In this document: positions 1-8,861 of the stretch, one piece after another
How the letters are laid out: the number at the start of each line of letters is the position of its first letter
Position numbering within the stretch: position 1 is the first letter of the stretch
Assembly: GCA_028713995.1 (NCBI GenBank)
Contig: JAQTNF010000004.1
Coordinates: forward strand, 1 to 64,000
Length of the DNA stretch: 64,000 nucleotides
Source of the DNA: Deltaproteobacteria bacterium
GTDB taxonomy: Bacteria > Myxococcota_A > Polyangia > JAAYKL01
Direction of reading: 5' to 3'
Notes under the pieces: model-generated
Database searches by the model: none
What the model was told of the DNA's origin: nothing
What the model saw: the letters and a program-made list of their open reading frames with translations, nothing else
Position numbers and translations under genes: made by a program

Positions 1-50
1 AGCCTCTGCTCCGTCTCGAAGAGCGTCCGTTGACGACTTGTCGGCTTGAA

Positions 51-79
51 CATGACCGATGATCGCAAATCGGATCATG
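51..79. promoter_or_regulatory. Imperfect inverted repeat upstream of the kinase operon
   Basis: The left arm CATGACCGAT (51-60) and right arm ATCGGATCATG (69-79) are complementary except for one extra base, around an 8-base loop. It lies about 50 bases before the first small reading frame. It could be an operator for the kinase/aro operon or the terminator of a gene to the left of the window. No T-run follows, so terminator function is uncertain. Confidence 0.35.
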
Positions 80-131
80 AAAAGATATCGGAATCAGTGC
101 CCGCGAATGACTTTCTTCTCAGGAATCCCAT

Positions 132-230
132 ATGACACAAAAACGGACTGATGCCCTTGACCAATGTTTCGAGAACTTGAAGAAGCGCGTGCAGCCGAGG
201 CCATTGCGCGCTAAAAAGGTCCCAGCATGA
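132..230 (+). CDS. Small 32-residue protein or coupling leader ahead of the kinase
   Basis: An ATG at 132 follows an AGGA ribosome-site-like stretch by about seven bases and opens a 32-codon frame. The product starts MTQKRTDALDQ and is basic towards its end. The TGA at 228-230 overlaps the ATG of the histidine kinase (227) in an ATGA arrangement, as the later junctions of this operon also do. This suggests translational coupling. No domain is recognisable and the short length makes it uncertain. It may be a genuine small protein, a leader that tunes kinase translation, or a chance frame. Confidence 0.4.
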   Translation: MTQKRTDALDQCFENLKKRVQPRPLRAKKVPA

Positions 231-2158
231 GCGAGCGGGCACAACCGGTGAGCAGCATCGAGGGATTCGTGGGCGCCATCCTGCGCGGCGCGGCGAAGAT
301 CCTGGGCTGCAACTCGGCGAACCTGATCGTCTTCAACACGAAGACCGGCGAGATCAGGGTGAGGGTCGGGACGCTGGCGCCCCGCAACGCCAAGCTCGCG
401 AGCGTCGAGCGCATCTTCGGCAACACGATCCACAGGTCCGTGTTCGCCATGCGCAAGGTGGAGGACAGCCTGGTCTACGCCGCCTGGCGCGACCGGGCGA
501 TCTACGAGACCTCGTCCTTCATCGAGATGGTGGGCTCGGCCTTTCCCAGGATCCTCGGCGAGAAGGTCGACGGCCTCATCGGTGAGCTGCGCTACATCTG
601 CGTGCCGGTCGTGCGTCCCTCGGGCATCCTCGGCGTGATGATCTTCACCAAGGAGGACGTCCAGCCCTTCGGCCGCCAGCAGCGCGAGGTGCTCCTCCAG
701 TACGCCCAGCGCGTGGGGGAGATCATCGAGAACGAGGCCCGCAGCCGCGGCTCCGAGCTCACCCTCGAGCCTTCCGCATCGTCGCTCTGCCCGCCGCAGG
801 CCCTTCTCCTGTTCGCCGCGGACGGGGCGCTGCTCGGCTGGTCGCCGTCCCTGCCGGTCGCAGAGCCCGGCACGGGCGATCTGGTGCGGGCCATGGCCGA
901 TGCGGCGGCCAAGCTCGCCTCGTCGGACGACGAACGCCGCGAGGTGGGGCCGCTCCCGGTCTCGTCGATCGCGGCGCTGCTCGGCACGGATCTGCGCTCC
1001 CAGGTGTGGGCCGAGCTCACGCTGATGCGCATGGGCGACGCGCGGGCGGTGCTGTGCAGCCTGGTGGACCGCCGCGCGAGATCGGAGCAGTCGATCCAGG
1101 CCCAGCTCGTGCACTTCGCGCTCGGAGAGACCGCGCCCGCGGTGCTGGTCGACCCCAAGTTCCAGATCACGTCGTGCAACGACGCCACGGAGCAGCTCAC
1201 GGGGTTCGAAGGCGCGCAGCTCGTGGGCAAGCCGGTCGAGACGCTCTTTTGCGACGTGAAGGACATCCACACCATCTTGAACCACCAGTTCCTCTTCTTC
1301 TCCCACGGCTACTTCGAGGACGCGACCGTGGTCAGGCGCCGCGACGGCTCGGTGTTCCCGGCCCGCATCAAGGCCCTGCTCCTGGCCGGGGAGGAGAACG
1401 AGGTCATCGGCTTTTTGGTGCTCATCCACGACGAGTCGCAGCGCAAGGCGGCCGCGGGCCACAGCAAGGACGGCGAGCAGCAGCTCATGCGCAAGGAGCG
1501 CCTCGCGACCATGGGCGAGATGGCGGCGGCGCTGGCGCACGAGATCCGCAACCCGCTCGTCTCGATCGGCGCGACCCTCGAGACGCTGGGGCGGGACACC
1601 GAGAACCTGGGCGAGGCGGCGGCCGTCCTTGCGGTCCTGGCGCGGGAGGTCACCCGCATCGACACGATCCTGCAAGACTACCTCTCGCTCTCGGTGCGCA
1701 GGAACACGACCGCGGCGCGGGTGGACCTGCGCGAGCTCGTGGCGGACGCCTGTCGGCTCGTGGGCGGCCAGGGCGGGCACGGCGGGCCGGCCGTGGACGC
1801 GCAGGTCGACGGCGGGATCGAGGTCTTCGCGGACTACGCGGGCCTGCGCCAGGTCCTCGTCAACCTGCTGCGCAACGCGGTGGAGGCGGCGCCGGCCGGG
1901 AGCGCGGTCACGTGCCGCGTCGCGGTCGGCGAGGAGCACGTGGAGATCGGCATCGAGGACCTGGGCCGCGGCCTCGCGGTGACGGAAGAGGAGTGCTTCC
2001 AGCCTTTCTTCACGACGAAGCAGAACGGCACGGGCCTGGGGCTGACGGTGTGCCAGAAGATCGTGGAGGCCCATGGAGGGAGCGTGTCCCTCGAAAACCG
2101 GGCGCAGGGAGGCTGCCGGGCGAGCGTGACGCTCCCGCGCAGGCTGGCGAAGCGGTGA
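227..2158 (+). CDS. GAF-PAS sensor histidine kinase
   Basis: This is a 643-residue cytoplasmic sensor kinase; no membrane segment is visible. Residues 1-180 look like a GAF-type sensor, about 290-410 is a PAS domain (NDATEQLTGF, followed by RRRDGSVFPARI), and the C-terminal third is a transmitter. The phosphoacceptor is His438 in AHEIRNP. The ATPase domain shows the N box (NLLRNAVEAAP) and a G box with GTGLGLTV. The start has an AAGG site seven bases upstream. The stop overlaps the GTG of the next gene, a sigma54-type response regulator and almost certainly its partner. The organisation resembles NtrB-like kinases. The ligand is unknown. The pair is joined to the chorismate genes, so aromatic or nitrogen status is a possible but unproven input. 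Confidence 0.9.
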   Translation: MSERAQPVSSIEGFVGAILRGAAKILGCNSANLIVFNTKTGEIRVRVGTLAPRNAKLASVERIFGNTIHRSVFAMRKVEDSLVYAAWRDRAIYETSSFIEMVGSAFPRILGEKVDGLIGELRYICVPVVRPSGILGVMIFTKEDVQPFGRQQREVLLQYAQRVGEIIENEARSRGSELTLEPSASSLCPPQALLLFAADGALLGWSPSLPVAEPGTGDLVRAMADAAAKLASSDDERREVGPLPVSSIAALLGTDLRSQVWAELTLMRMGDARAVLCSLVDRRARSEQSIQAQLVHFALGETAPAVLVDPKFQITSCNDATEQLTGFEGAQLVGKPVETLFCDVKDIHTILNHQFLFFSHGYFEDATVVRRRDGSVFPARIKALLLAGEENEVIGFLVLIHDESQRKAAAGHSKDGEQQLMRKERLATMGEMAAALAHEIRNPLVSIGATLETLGRDTENLGEAAAVLAVLAREVTRIDTILQDYLSLSVRRNTTAARVDLRELVADACRLVGGQGGHGGPAVDAQVDGGIEVFADYAGLRQVLVNLLRNAVEAAPAGSAVTCRVAVGEEHVEIGIEDLGRGLAVTEEECFQPFFTTKQNGTGLGLTVCQKIVEAHGGSVSLENRAQGGCRASVTLPRRLAKR

Positions 2159-3600
2159 AGAAGGGCAGGACAAGCGGCGCGGACGGACAGGGCGGGGCGA
2201 AGAGCGAGCGCTTCCGCGTGCTGGTGGTGGACGACAGCGAGCTGTTCGCGCAGGCCATCGCGCGCGAGCTGCGCAGCCGCCGCATCGAGGCGGATCTGGC
2301 CTACACGGCCGGCCGGGCCCTGGAGCTGTGCCGCGCGACGCGCTACGACGCCATCCTGCTCGACCACCGGCTGCCCGACGACGACGGCATCCGCATCATC
2401 CCCCACGTCCGCAGCCTGCAACCCAAGGGCGCCCTCATCGTCATGACCGCCTACGGCCAGATCTCGTCGGCCATCCAGGCCATCCGCCTGGGCGCCGAGG
2501 ACTACGTCCTCAAGGAGACGAGCATTAAGCCGATCATCGACCGCATCCGCGAGGTGGAGCGGCGCCGCGAGCTGCGCGACTCCGAGCGGGGTTGGGACGA
2601 GCACCGCAAGGGCGGTCTCACGGGCAAGAGCCCGGCCATGGTCGCCGTGCGCGAGCAGATCGAGAAGGTGGCCGCGCAACCCGACACGACCGTGCTCTTC
2701 ACGGGCGAGACCGGCGTGGGCAAGGAGGTCGCGTCCCGCTACCTGCACGCCAAGTCCGCGTCCCCGGCGAGCCCCTTCCTCTCCGTCGACTGCGTCGCGC
2801 TGCCGGCCACGCTCGTCGAGAGCCTGCTCTTCGGGCACGAGAAGGGCTCGTTCACGGGCGCGCACCAGGCCAAGAAGGGCGTCTTCGAGGAGGCGGAGAA
2901 CGGCACGATCCTGCTCGACGAGGTGGGCGACATGGACCTCGCGCTGCAAGGCAAGCTCCTGCGCGTCCTCGAGAGCCGCAGGTTCCAGCGCGTCGGCTCG
3001 GTGCAGGAGTACCCCGTGCGCGCGCGCGTGATTGCCGCCACGAACCGCGATCTCGCGCAGATGGCGGGAGAGGGGCGGTTCCGCTTCGACCTGTACCAGC
3101 GCCTGGCGGTCTTCCCCATCCACATCCCGTCTCTGCGCGAGCGCGCCGAGGACATCCTGCTCACGGCGATCCACTTCCTCGAGTTCTTCACGACCAAGAT
3201 GCGGCTGCCGTTCGAGCCCCTGCCGACCGAGGTGGAGGAGAAGCTGCTCTCCTACGACTATCCCGGCAACGTGCGCGAGCTCAAGAACATCATCGAGCGC
3301 GCCGTCATCCTGGCCGGCTCGGGCCGCATCGAGCTTCGCCACCTGCCGGAGCGCATGATAGGGCCGCGCCCCGCGTTCCTCGCGGACGGCGCCTCGCCGC
3401 CTTCGCGCGGCGTGGACTTCATCCCGGGCGTCGACACCATGGAGACGCTCGAGGAGAAGCTCATCCACCAGGCCCTCGAACGCACGGGCGGCGCGAAGAC
3501 CGAGGCCGCGAGGCTGCTCGGCCTCTCCCGCTTCCAGCTCCTGCGCCGCATGCAGAAGTACGGGATGACGACCTCGGGCGGTGAGGAGGACGAGGAGTAG
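2155..3600 (+). CDS. NtrC-family sigma54-dependent response regulator
   Basis: This 481-residue regulator is translated from a GTG at 2155 that overlaps the kinase stop (GTGA). A receiver domain spans about residues 20-140, with the predicted phosphorylation site Asp70 in LLDHRLPDDDG and a conserved Lys in VLKET. The AAA+ domain (about 165-400) has a Walker A GETGVGKE, the sigma54-contact loop as GSFTGA rather than the commoner GAFTGA, and a Walker B ILLDEVGD. A Fis-type helix-turn-helix closes the protein (TEAARLLGLSRFQLLRRM). It should activate sigma54 promoters after phosphorylation by the preceding kinase. The TAG stop is immediately followed by the aroB ATG. I saw no clear -24/-12 promoter inside the operon, so its targets may lie elsewhere. 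Confidence 0.9.
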   Translation: MKKGRTSGADGQGGAKSERFRVLVVDDSELFAQAIARELRSRRIEADLAYTAGRALELCRATRYDAILLDHRLPDDDGIRIIPHVRSLQPKGALIVMTAYGQISSAIQAIRLGAEDYVLKETSIKPIIDRIREVERRRELRDSERGWDEHRKGGLTGKSPAMVAVREQIEKVAAQPDTTVLFTGETGVGKEVASRYLHAKSASPASPFLSVDCVALPATLVESLLFGHEKGSFTGAHQAKKGVFEEAENGTILLDEVGDMDLALQGKLLRVLESRRFQRVGSVQEYPVRARVIAATNRDLAQMAGEGRFRFDLYQRLAVFPIHIPSLRERAEDILLTAIHFLEFFTTKMRLPFEPLPTEVEEKLLSYDYPGNVRELKNIIERAVILAGSGRIELRHLPERMIGPRPAFLADGASPPSRGVDFIPGVDTMETLEEKLIHQALERTGGAKTEAARLLGLSRFQLLRRMQKYGMTTSGGEEDEE

Positions 3601-4692
3601 ATGGCCCGCCTCAGGCTTACGCTCGTGCGCCGGGTCGAGTGCGAGGTGGTGGTCGAGCGCGGCGCGGTGCGCGAGCTTGCGACCCTGTGGCGGCCCGATT
3701 GGGAGGCTGCGGCCGTGATCGGCGACGACAACGTCATCGCCCTCCACGGTGGGCGTTTACGCGATCTCCTCGCGCCGGTCGCGCGGAAGATCGCGGTCCT
3801 CGGCTTTTTGCCGGGCGAGGCGAGCAAGACCCGCGCGACAAAGGAGGATCTCGAGGATCGTCTCCTCGCGGGAGGGTTCGGCCGTCGCTCCTGCATCGTG
3901 GCCCTGGGCGGCGGGGTGTCGCTCGATCTCGCCGGCTTCGTGGCGGCCACGTACCTGCGCGGCGTGGCCCACGTCAACGTGCCCACCACGCTCACCGCCC
4001 AGGTGGATGCCGGCATCGGCGGCAAGACCGGCGTGGACACCTCCTTCGGCAAGAACCTCGTGGGCGCGTTCCATCAGCCCGTTGCCGTGGTCGTGGACCC
4101 GGAGCTCCTCGAGACCCTGCCCGCGGGGGAGCGACGCAACGGGCTCGCCGAGATGGTCAAGACCGCGGTCGTGGCGGACGAGGAGCTGTTTTCGTGGATG
4201 GAGGGCCACACCCCGGCCCTGGCCGCGCCGAATCCTCTCGACGCACACGCAATCGCCCGCTGCGTCGAGGCCAAGTGCGGCGTGGTGCGCGACGACGAGA
4301 CCGAGACCGGACGGCGCGCCGTCTTGAACTTCGGGCACACGATCGGCCACGCCATCGAGAGCGCGTCGTCCTTCGCGATCCCGCACGGCGTCGCGGTGGC
4401 CATGGGCATGGTCGTGGAGGCGCGGCTCGCGGTGGCGCTCACCGGCCTGCCCGAGGAGCACGCGCGGCGCGTCGAGACGCTCATCTCGAAGCTGGGCCTC
4501 ACCCCGTTCCCACGCGTCCCGTTCGAGGCCGTGCGGCCGTTCCTCGCGGCCGACAAGAAGAACAGGGCCGGCGAGGTGCGCGTGGCCCTGCCCGCGCGCA
4601 TCGGGGTCATGGCCCGGACGCCAGGTGGCGAGTGGACGCACGTCGCGACGCCACAGCGGATCGAGGAGGCCTATGCGCGCCATCTGCGTTAG
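3601..4692 (+). CDS. aroB: 3-dehydroquinate synthase
   Basis: AroB, the second step of the shikimate pathway, converts DAHP to 3-dehydroquinate using NAD and a divalent metal. The 363-residue length is normal. Seen motifs are the NAD-binding GGG stretch (VALGGGVSLDLAGFVAA), the substrate region PTTLTAQVDAGIGGKTGVD, and the metal histidines in NFGHTIGHAIE. The ATG begins at the base after the response-regulator stop, so the two-component pair and aro genes are probably one transcript. Its stop lies 20 bases inside the downstream aroD start. Identification is secure from motifs and context. Confidence 0.95.
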   Translation: MARLRLTLVRRVECEVVVERGAVRELATLWRPDWEAAAVIGDDNVIALHGGRLRDLLAPVARKIAVLGFLPGEASKTRATKEDLEDRLLAGGFGRRSCIVALGGGVSLDLAGFVAATYLRGVAHVNVPTTLTAQVDAGIGGKTGVDTSFGKNLVGAFHQPVAVVVDPELLETLPAGERRNGLAEMVKTAVVADEELFSWMEGHTPALAAPNPLDAHAIARCVEAKCGVVRDDETETGRRAVLNFGHTIGHAIESASSFAIPHGVAVAMGMVVEARLAVALTGLPEEHARRVETLISKLGLTPFPRVPFEAVRPFLAADKKNRAGEVRVALPARIGVMARTPGGEWTHVATPQRIEEAYARHLR

Positions 4693-5317
4693 CGTGTCCG
4701 GGCGCACGGCCGAGGACCTCGAGCGCGCGCTCGAGGGGCATAAGCTCGCGGAGGTGAGGCTCGATCTCTGCGACGTCTCCTGCAACGACATCCGGCGAAT
4801 CTTTTCGGAGCATCCTGGGCTCGTGGCCACGTGCCGCCCCGGGCGCTTCGGCGCGGCGGAGCGCAGGGAGCGCCTGCTCGCCGCGGTCGAGGCGGGTGCG
4901 GCGTACGTGGATCTGGAAGTCGACTGCGACCAGGAAGAGCGCCGCGAGATCGCGGACCGCGCCGGGGAGCGCGGGTGCCGGGTCATCGTGTCGTTCCACG
5001 ACTTCGAGGGAACTCCTTCTCGAGAGGCGCTCGAGGAGATCGTCTCGCGCTGTTTCGAGGCGGGCGCGGACGTCGCCAAGATCGCCTGCCTCGCGCGCTC
5101 GCCCGCGGATGCCGCGCGTCTGCTGGGCCTGCTCGGTCACGACCGGCCGGTGCTCGCGATCGGCATGGGGCCCTTGGGAAAGATCACGCGCGTGGCGGCG
5201 CCGTTCCTCGGCAGCCCGTTCACGTTCTCGAGCCCGGCCGAGGGGAGCGAGACCGCGCCGGGCCAGATCCCGCACAAGACCCTGGCCGCCATCCTGAGGG
5301 AGATCGATCGTGCCTAA
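4673..5317 (+). CDS. aroD: Type I 3-dehydroquinate dehydratase
   Basis: This 214-residue type I dehydroquinase dehydrates 3-dehydroquinate to 3-dehydroshikimate through a Schiff base. The ATG at 4673 gives a protein starting MRAICVSVSGRT, the usual first strand; the upstream in-frame Met would add a non-homologous Arg-rich tail. The likely general base is His in VIVSFHDFEGTP and the Schiff-base lysine is in DVAKIACLARS. It overlaps aroB by 20 bases and the aroE/K GTG (5310) by 8 bases, consistent with coupled translation. It is slightly shorter than enterobacterial AroD but keeps the core barrel. Confidence 0.92.
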   Translation: MRAICVSVSGRTAEDLERALEGHKLAEVRLDLCDVSCNDIRRIFSEHPGLVATCRPGRFGAAERRERLLAAVEAGAAYVDLEVDCDQEERREIADRAGERGCRVIVSFHDFEGTPSREALEEIVSRCFEAGADVAKIACLARSPADAARLLGLLGHDRPVLAIGMGPLGKITRVAAPFLGSPFTFSSPAEGSETAPGQIPHKTLAAILREIDRA

Positions 5318-6605
5318 GCCGATCGCGTTCGCGGTTGCGGGCGCCCCGGTGCTGCACAGCGCGAGCCCGCGGCTCTTCCGGGCCGCCTTTGCCGGTGCCG
5401 GAATGGACGCCGCGTACACGAGGCTCTCGGTTTCGAGCGCGCAGGAGGCGGTCCGGCTCGCGCGCGCCATCGGGCTGCGCGGCCTGAACGTGACCGCGCC
5501 GTTCAAGGAGGATATGGCCCGGCTATGCGATTCCCTCGATGCGGCGGCCGCGGCCGTGGGCGCGGTCAACACGGTCCTCGTGGACGAGCTCGGGCTGCGC
5601 GGCTTCAACACGGACGGCGAGGGCACGGTGGGCGCCCTGCGCGCGGCCGGGATCGAACCGACGGGAAAGACGGTCGTGGTCCTGAGCGCGGGCGGAGCGG
5701 CCAAAGCCGCCGCGTATGCCCTGGTCAATGCCGGGGCCGCACGCGTGACCATCCTCGCCAGGGATGCGGCCAAGGCGCGGGCCGCAGCCGCGGCGACCGG
5801 GAGCGACGCCGGCCCGCTCAACGAGGCGGCGCGACGGATCCAAGGAGCGGATATCCTGGTCTCGTGCCTGCCGCCGCACGCATCGCGGGCGGCTTCGGAC
5901 TGCCTGCGTCCGGGGCTCGGGGTGCTCGACGCGAACTACCACGCTCCCGGGCTCTCCCTCGAGGCGACGGCGCGCGGATGCGTGGTGGCCCGCGGCGGCG
6001 ACTGGCTCGTGCGGCAGGCCGAGCGCGCCTTTGGCATCTTCATGGGCATCGAAGCGCCCGCGGGCGCGATGGCCGCGGCCTTCGACAAGCCTTTCCCGGC
6101 GTTCGCGGGGCCGGCCCTCGTGGGTTTCAGCGGCTCAGGCAAGAGCGCCGTCGGCCCGCTCCTCGCGGCGCTGCTCGGGATGGAGCTTCGGGACACGGAC
6201 GCGCTCGCGGAGGCCGCGACCGGCGCGACCGTGCGCGAGATCTTCGAACAACGTGGCGAGGCGGAATTCCGTTGCCTGGAGCGAAAGGCCGTGGCGCGGG
6301 CCGTGGGCGGAAAGGCGGTCGTGGCCCTGGGCGGCGGTGCCCTGCTCGATGCCGAAACCCTGGCGCTTGTGACCTCGACCTGTCTCACCGTATGGTTGTG
6401 GGCCGACCCCGGGATCGCCGGACGCCGGGCCGCGGGAGGCTCGCGCCCCCTGCTCGACCACGGGGCAAACGCGACGGCGCTGCTCGAGGAGCGCATGCCC
6501 GGCTACCTGCGCGCGGCGGAGCTGGTGGTCGCGACCGACGGGGACGCGCCGGAGGCTGTCGCAAAGAGGATTGAGGATGAGGTTCGTCGAGCCTTCACGG
6601 GTTGA
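5310..6605 (+). CDS. aroE-aroK: Bifunctional shikimate dehydrogenase / shikimate kinase fusion
   Basis: One 431-residue reading frame joins two pathway enzymes. Residues 1 to about 265 are shikimate dehydrogenase: catalytic Lys in NVTAPFKED, the substrate Asp in GFNTDGEGT, and a nucleotide-binding stretch VVVLSAGGAAKAAA. Residues from about 270 are shikimate kinase: Walker A GFSGSGKSAVG, the shikimate-binding RDTDALAE, the QRGEAEFRCLE region and the ALGGGALLD loop. They would carry out the NADPH reduction of dehydroshikimate and the next phosphorylation. A GTG start overlaps aroD, and the end overlaps aroA by 29 bases. Both halves look intact with no frameshift. Separate AroE and AroK proteins are more usual, so the fusion is notable. 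Confidence 0.92.
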   Translation: MPKPIAFAVAGAPVLHSASPRLFRAAFAGAGMDAAYTRLSVSSAQEAVRLARAIGLRGLNVTAPFKEDMARLCDSLDAAAAAVGAVNTVLVDELGLRGFNTDGEGTVGALRAAGIEPTGKTVVVLSAGGAAKAAAYALVNAGAARVTILARDAAKARAAAAATGSDAGPLNEAARRIQGADILVSCLPPHASRAASDCLRPGLGVLDANYHAPGLSLEATARGCVVARGGDWLVRQAERAFGIFMGIEAPAGAMAAAFDKPFPAFAGPALVGFSGSGKSAVGPLLAALLGMELRDTDALAEAATGATVREIFEQRGEAEFRCLERKAVARAVGGKAVVALGGGALLDAETLALVTSTCLTVWLWADPGIAGRRAAGGSRPLLDHGANATALLEERMPGYLRAAELVVATDGDAPEAVAKRIEDEVRRAFTG

Positions 6606-7827
6606 AGGACGCCTGCCGGCGCCGCCCTCCAAGAGCGCCATGCAACGGCTCGTGGCCGCGGCGTCGCTCGCCGACGGCGTGACGACCATCGACAACCCGT
6701 CCAGGTGCGAGGACTCGCTCGCGACAATTGGAATCGCGGCCGCCCTCGGCGCGCGGATCGACGCCAGGGCCGACAGGGTGACCATCGAAGGGGGGCGGCT
6801 CGAGGAGCCGCGCGGCGCGCTCGACTGCGGCGAATCGGGCCTCGGCCTGCGCATGTTCACGGCCATCGCCGCGCTCGGTCGCGAGGAGGTCGTGCTCTTT
6901 GGGCACGGCTCGCTGCTCGCGAGACCCGTGGCCATGATGGAGGGGCCGCTCACGGCCCTCGGCGTGGCCTGCCGCACGCGGGGCGGATTGCCGCCTGTCT
7001 CGGTGCGCGGTCCCATGCGCGGCGGCCGCATCGAGGTGGACGGCTCCGCGAGCTCACAGTTCCTCTCCGGCCTGATCCTGGCCCTGCCGAGGTGCGAGGC
7101 CGACTCCGAGATCCGCGTGACGCGCCTGCGCAGCGCGCCCTACGCGCGGATGACCCTTTCCGTGGCTCGGCAATTCGGCGCCGAGATCGAGACCTCCGAC
7201 GATTGCAGCCGCATCGCCGTGCGCGGCGGGCAGGGGTACCGTGCGATCGCCTGCCGGGTGGAGGGCGACTGGTCGGGCGCCGCGTTTCTTCTCGTGGCCG
7301 GGGCGCTCGCGGGCCGCGTGACCGTGACCGGGCTCGACCCGGGCTCGCTCCAGGCGGACGTCGCGATCCTGGAGGCGTTGCGCAGGGCCGGCGCGCGCGT
7401 GGAGCAGGCGGGCGAAACCGTGACGGTCGAGCGGCGCGATCTCGACGCGTTCACGTTCGACGCGACCGACTGTCCGGATCTGTTCCCGCCCGTCGCGGCC
7501 CTGGCCTGCCACTGCAGAGGGACCACGGTCGTCAAGGGAGCCACGCGGCTGCGCGGCAAGGAGAGCGACCGGGCAGCGACCCTGTCCACGGAGCTCTCCC
7601 GGATGGGGGCCCTGGTCCGGGTCGAAGGGGACGAGATGGCGATCACCGGCGGGTCATGGCGCGAGGCCACGGTCGATCCGCACGGCGATCACCGCATCGC
7701 CATGGCGTGCGCGACGGCCGCGCTGGCAACGACGAAGGGCGTGGGGATCGCGAACCCGGAATGCGTGCGCAAGTCGTACCCCGGCTTCTTCGACGACCTC
7801 GCGACCCTGGGAGGGAGGGTGAGATGA
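6577..7827 (+). CDS. aroA: 3-phosphoshikimate 1-carboxyvinyltransferase (EPSP synthase)
   Basis: EPSP synthase transfers enolpyruvyl from PEP to shikimate-3-phosphate. From the ATG at 6577 it is 416 residues; a TTG two codons upstream is a weaker alternative, and an AGAGG sits seven bases before the ATG. Motifs seen are PPSKSAMQR near the N-terminus, the active-site CGESGLGLRMF (in place of the common GNAGTxxR), SSQFLSGL, and DPHGDHRIAMA near the C-terminus. The changed GNAGT equivalent suggests a divergent subfamily, but the rest is standard. The stop overlaps the aroC ATG in an ATGA arrangement. Confidence 0.93.
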   Translation: MRFVEPSRVEGRLPAPPSKSAMQRLVAAASLADGVTTIDNPSRCEDSLATIGIAAALGARIDARADRVTIEGGRLEEPRGALDCGESGLGLRMFTAIAALGREEVVLFGHGSLLARPVAMMEGPLTALGVACRTRGGLPPVSVRGPMRGGRIEVDGSASSQFLSGLILALPRCEADSEIRVTRLRSAPYARMTLSVARQFGAEIETSDDCSRIAVRGGQGYRAIACRVEGDWSGAAFLLVAGALAGRVTVTGLDPGSLQADVAILEALRRAGARVEQAGETVTVERRDLDAFTFDATDCPDLFPPVAALACHCRGTTVVKGATRLRGKESDRAATLSTELSRMGALVRVEGDEMAITGGSWREATVDPHGDHRIAMACATAALATTKGVGIANPECVRKSYPGFFDDLATLGGRVR

Positions 7828-8861
7828 ACGGGTTCGGTCGGATCTTCCGCTTGAGCATCTTCGGCGAGTCCCACGGCCCGTGCGTGGGCGTGGTGGTGGA
7901 CGGGTGCCCGGCCGGGATCATCCTCGGCGACGACGCGTTCGAGGCGGACATGCGGCGCAGGCAAGGCGGGGCCCGGGGCGCCACGGCGCGGCGCGAGGCC
8001 GACGTCCCGATCGTCGAGTCTGGCGTGCATTGCGGGCGCACGACCGGCGCGCCGATCCTCATCCGCATCGCCAACACCGACGCGGACTCCGCTTCGTACG
8101 CGGACGTGGCGCGCGTCCCGCGGCCGGGGCACGCGGATCTCGTGGCCGCGCGAAAATTCGGCGGGTGGAACGATCCGCGCGGGGGCGGGCACTTCTCGGG
8201 ACGGCTCACGGCAGCGCTGGTGGCAGCCGGCGTGATCGCCAAGCATATCGTGGAGCCCGTGCGGGTGCGCGCGCGGGTGCTCGAGGCGGGCGGGCGCGCG
8301 GACGCGTCGGCCGCGGCTCGGGAGGCCGCGCGAGACGGCGACTCGATCGGCGCGATCGTGGAGTGCCGGGCGAGCGGCGTGCCCCTGGGCCTGGGCGAGC
8401 CGTTCTTCGACTCGCTCGAGTCACAGGTGAGCCGCCTGGCGTTTTCCCTGGGCGGCGTGCGCGGGATCGAGTTCGGCTCGGGCTTCGCCTGCGCGCGCAT
8501 GCGCGGGACCGAATGCAATGATCTCTACCTCGATGCGGAAGGCCGGACCGCCACCAATCACGCGGGCGGCGTGAACGGCGGGCTCACGAACGGCAACGAG
8601 ATCGTCTTCCGCGTCGCGGTCAAGCCCACGTCCAGCATCGCGGCGAGGCAGCGCACGGTCGACCTCGAGACCGGCAGGCGCGTGTCCTTGTCGGTGGCGG
8701 GCAGGCACGACGCGTGCATCGGCTTGCGGATGCCCGTGATCCTGGAGGCCGTCCTCGCCGTCGTCCTCGCGGACTTCACTCTCCTCGATGCCCCGAGAGC
8801 CCGTGGTGGTGGCGCACCTCATGGAGCGCGGCGTTCAGCTCCGCGCCGAACAGGAAGATGA
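7824..8861 (+). CDS. aroC: Chorismate synthase
   Basis: Chorismate synthase, the last common step, eliminates phosphate from EPSP using reduced FMN. The ATG at 7824 overlaps the aroA stop; the protein starts MNGFGRIFRLSIFGESHGP, with the family histidine in GESHG. Other signatures are GGRGARR-like RRRQGGARGAT, RPGHADLVAARKFGG, GGGHFSGR, and NHAGGVNGGLTNG. The family normally ends near VLADFTLL. Here about 25 further residues, Gly/Ala/Arg-rich, run on before a stop and overlap the convergent yihY-like gene by 86 bases. The tail is probably non-essential. Length is 345 residues. Confidence 0.93.
   Translation: MNGFGRIFRLSIFGESHGPCVGVVVDGCPAGIILGDDAFEADMRRRQGGARGATARREADVPIVESGVHCGRTTGAPILIRIANTDADSASYADVARVPRPGHADLVAARKFGGWNDPRGGGHFSGRLTAALVAAGVIAKHIVEPVRVRARVLEAGGRADASAAAREAARDGDSIGAIVECRASGVPLGLGEPFFDSLESQVSRLAFSLGGVRGIEFGSGFACARMRGTECNDLYLDAEGRTATNHAGGVNGGLTNGNEIVFRVAVKPTSSIAARQRTVDLETGRRVSLSVAGRHDACIGLRMPVILEAVLAVVLADFTLLDAPRARGGGAPHGARRSAPRRTGR

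Noticed and set aside
119..2173. 684-codon minus-strand open frame opposite the kinase
   Set aside because: The composition is Arg/Ala/His/Leu-rich without domains, it mirrors the kinase codons, and there is no ribosome site. GC-rich DNA gives long antisense frames.
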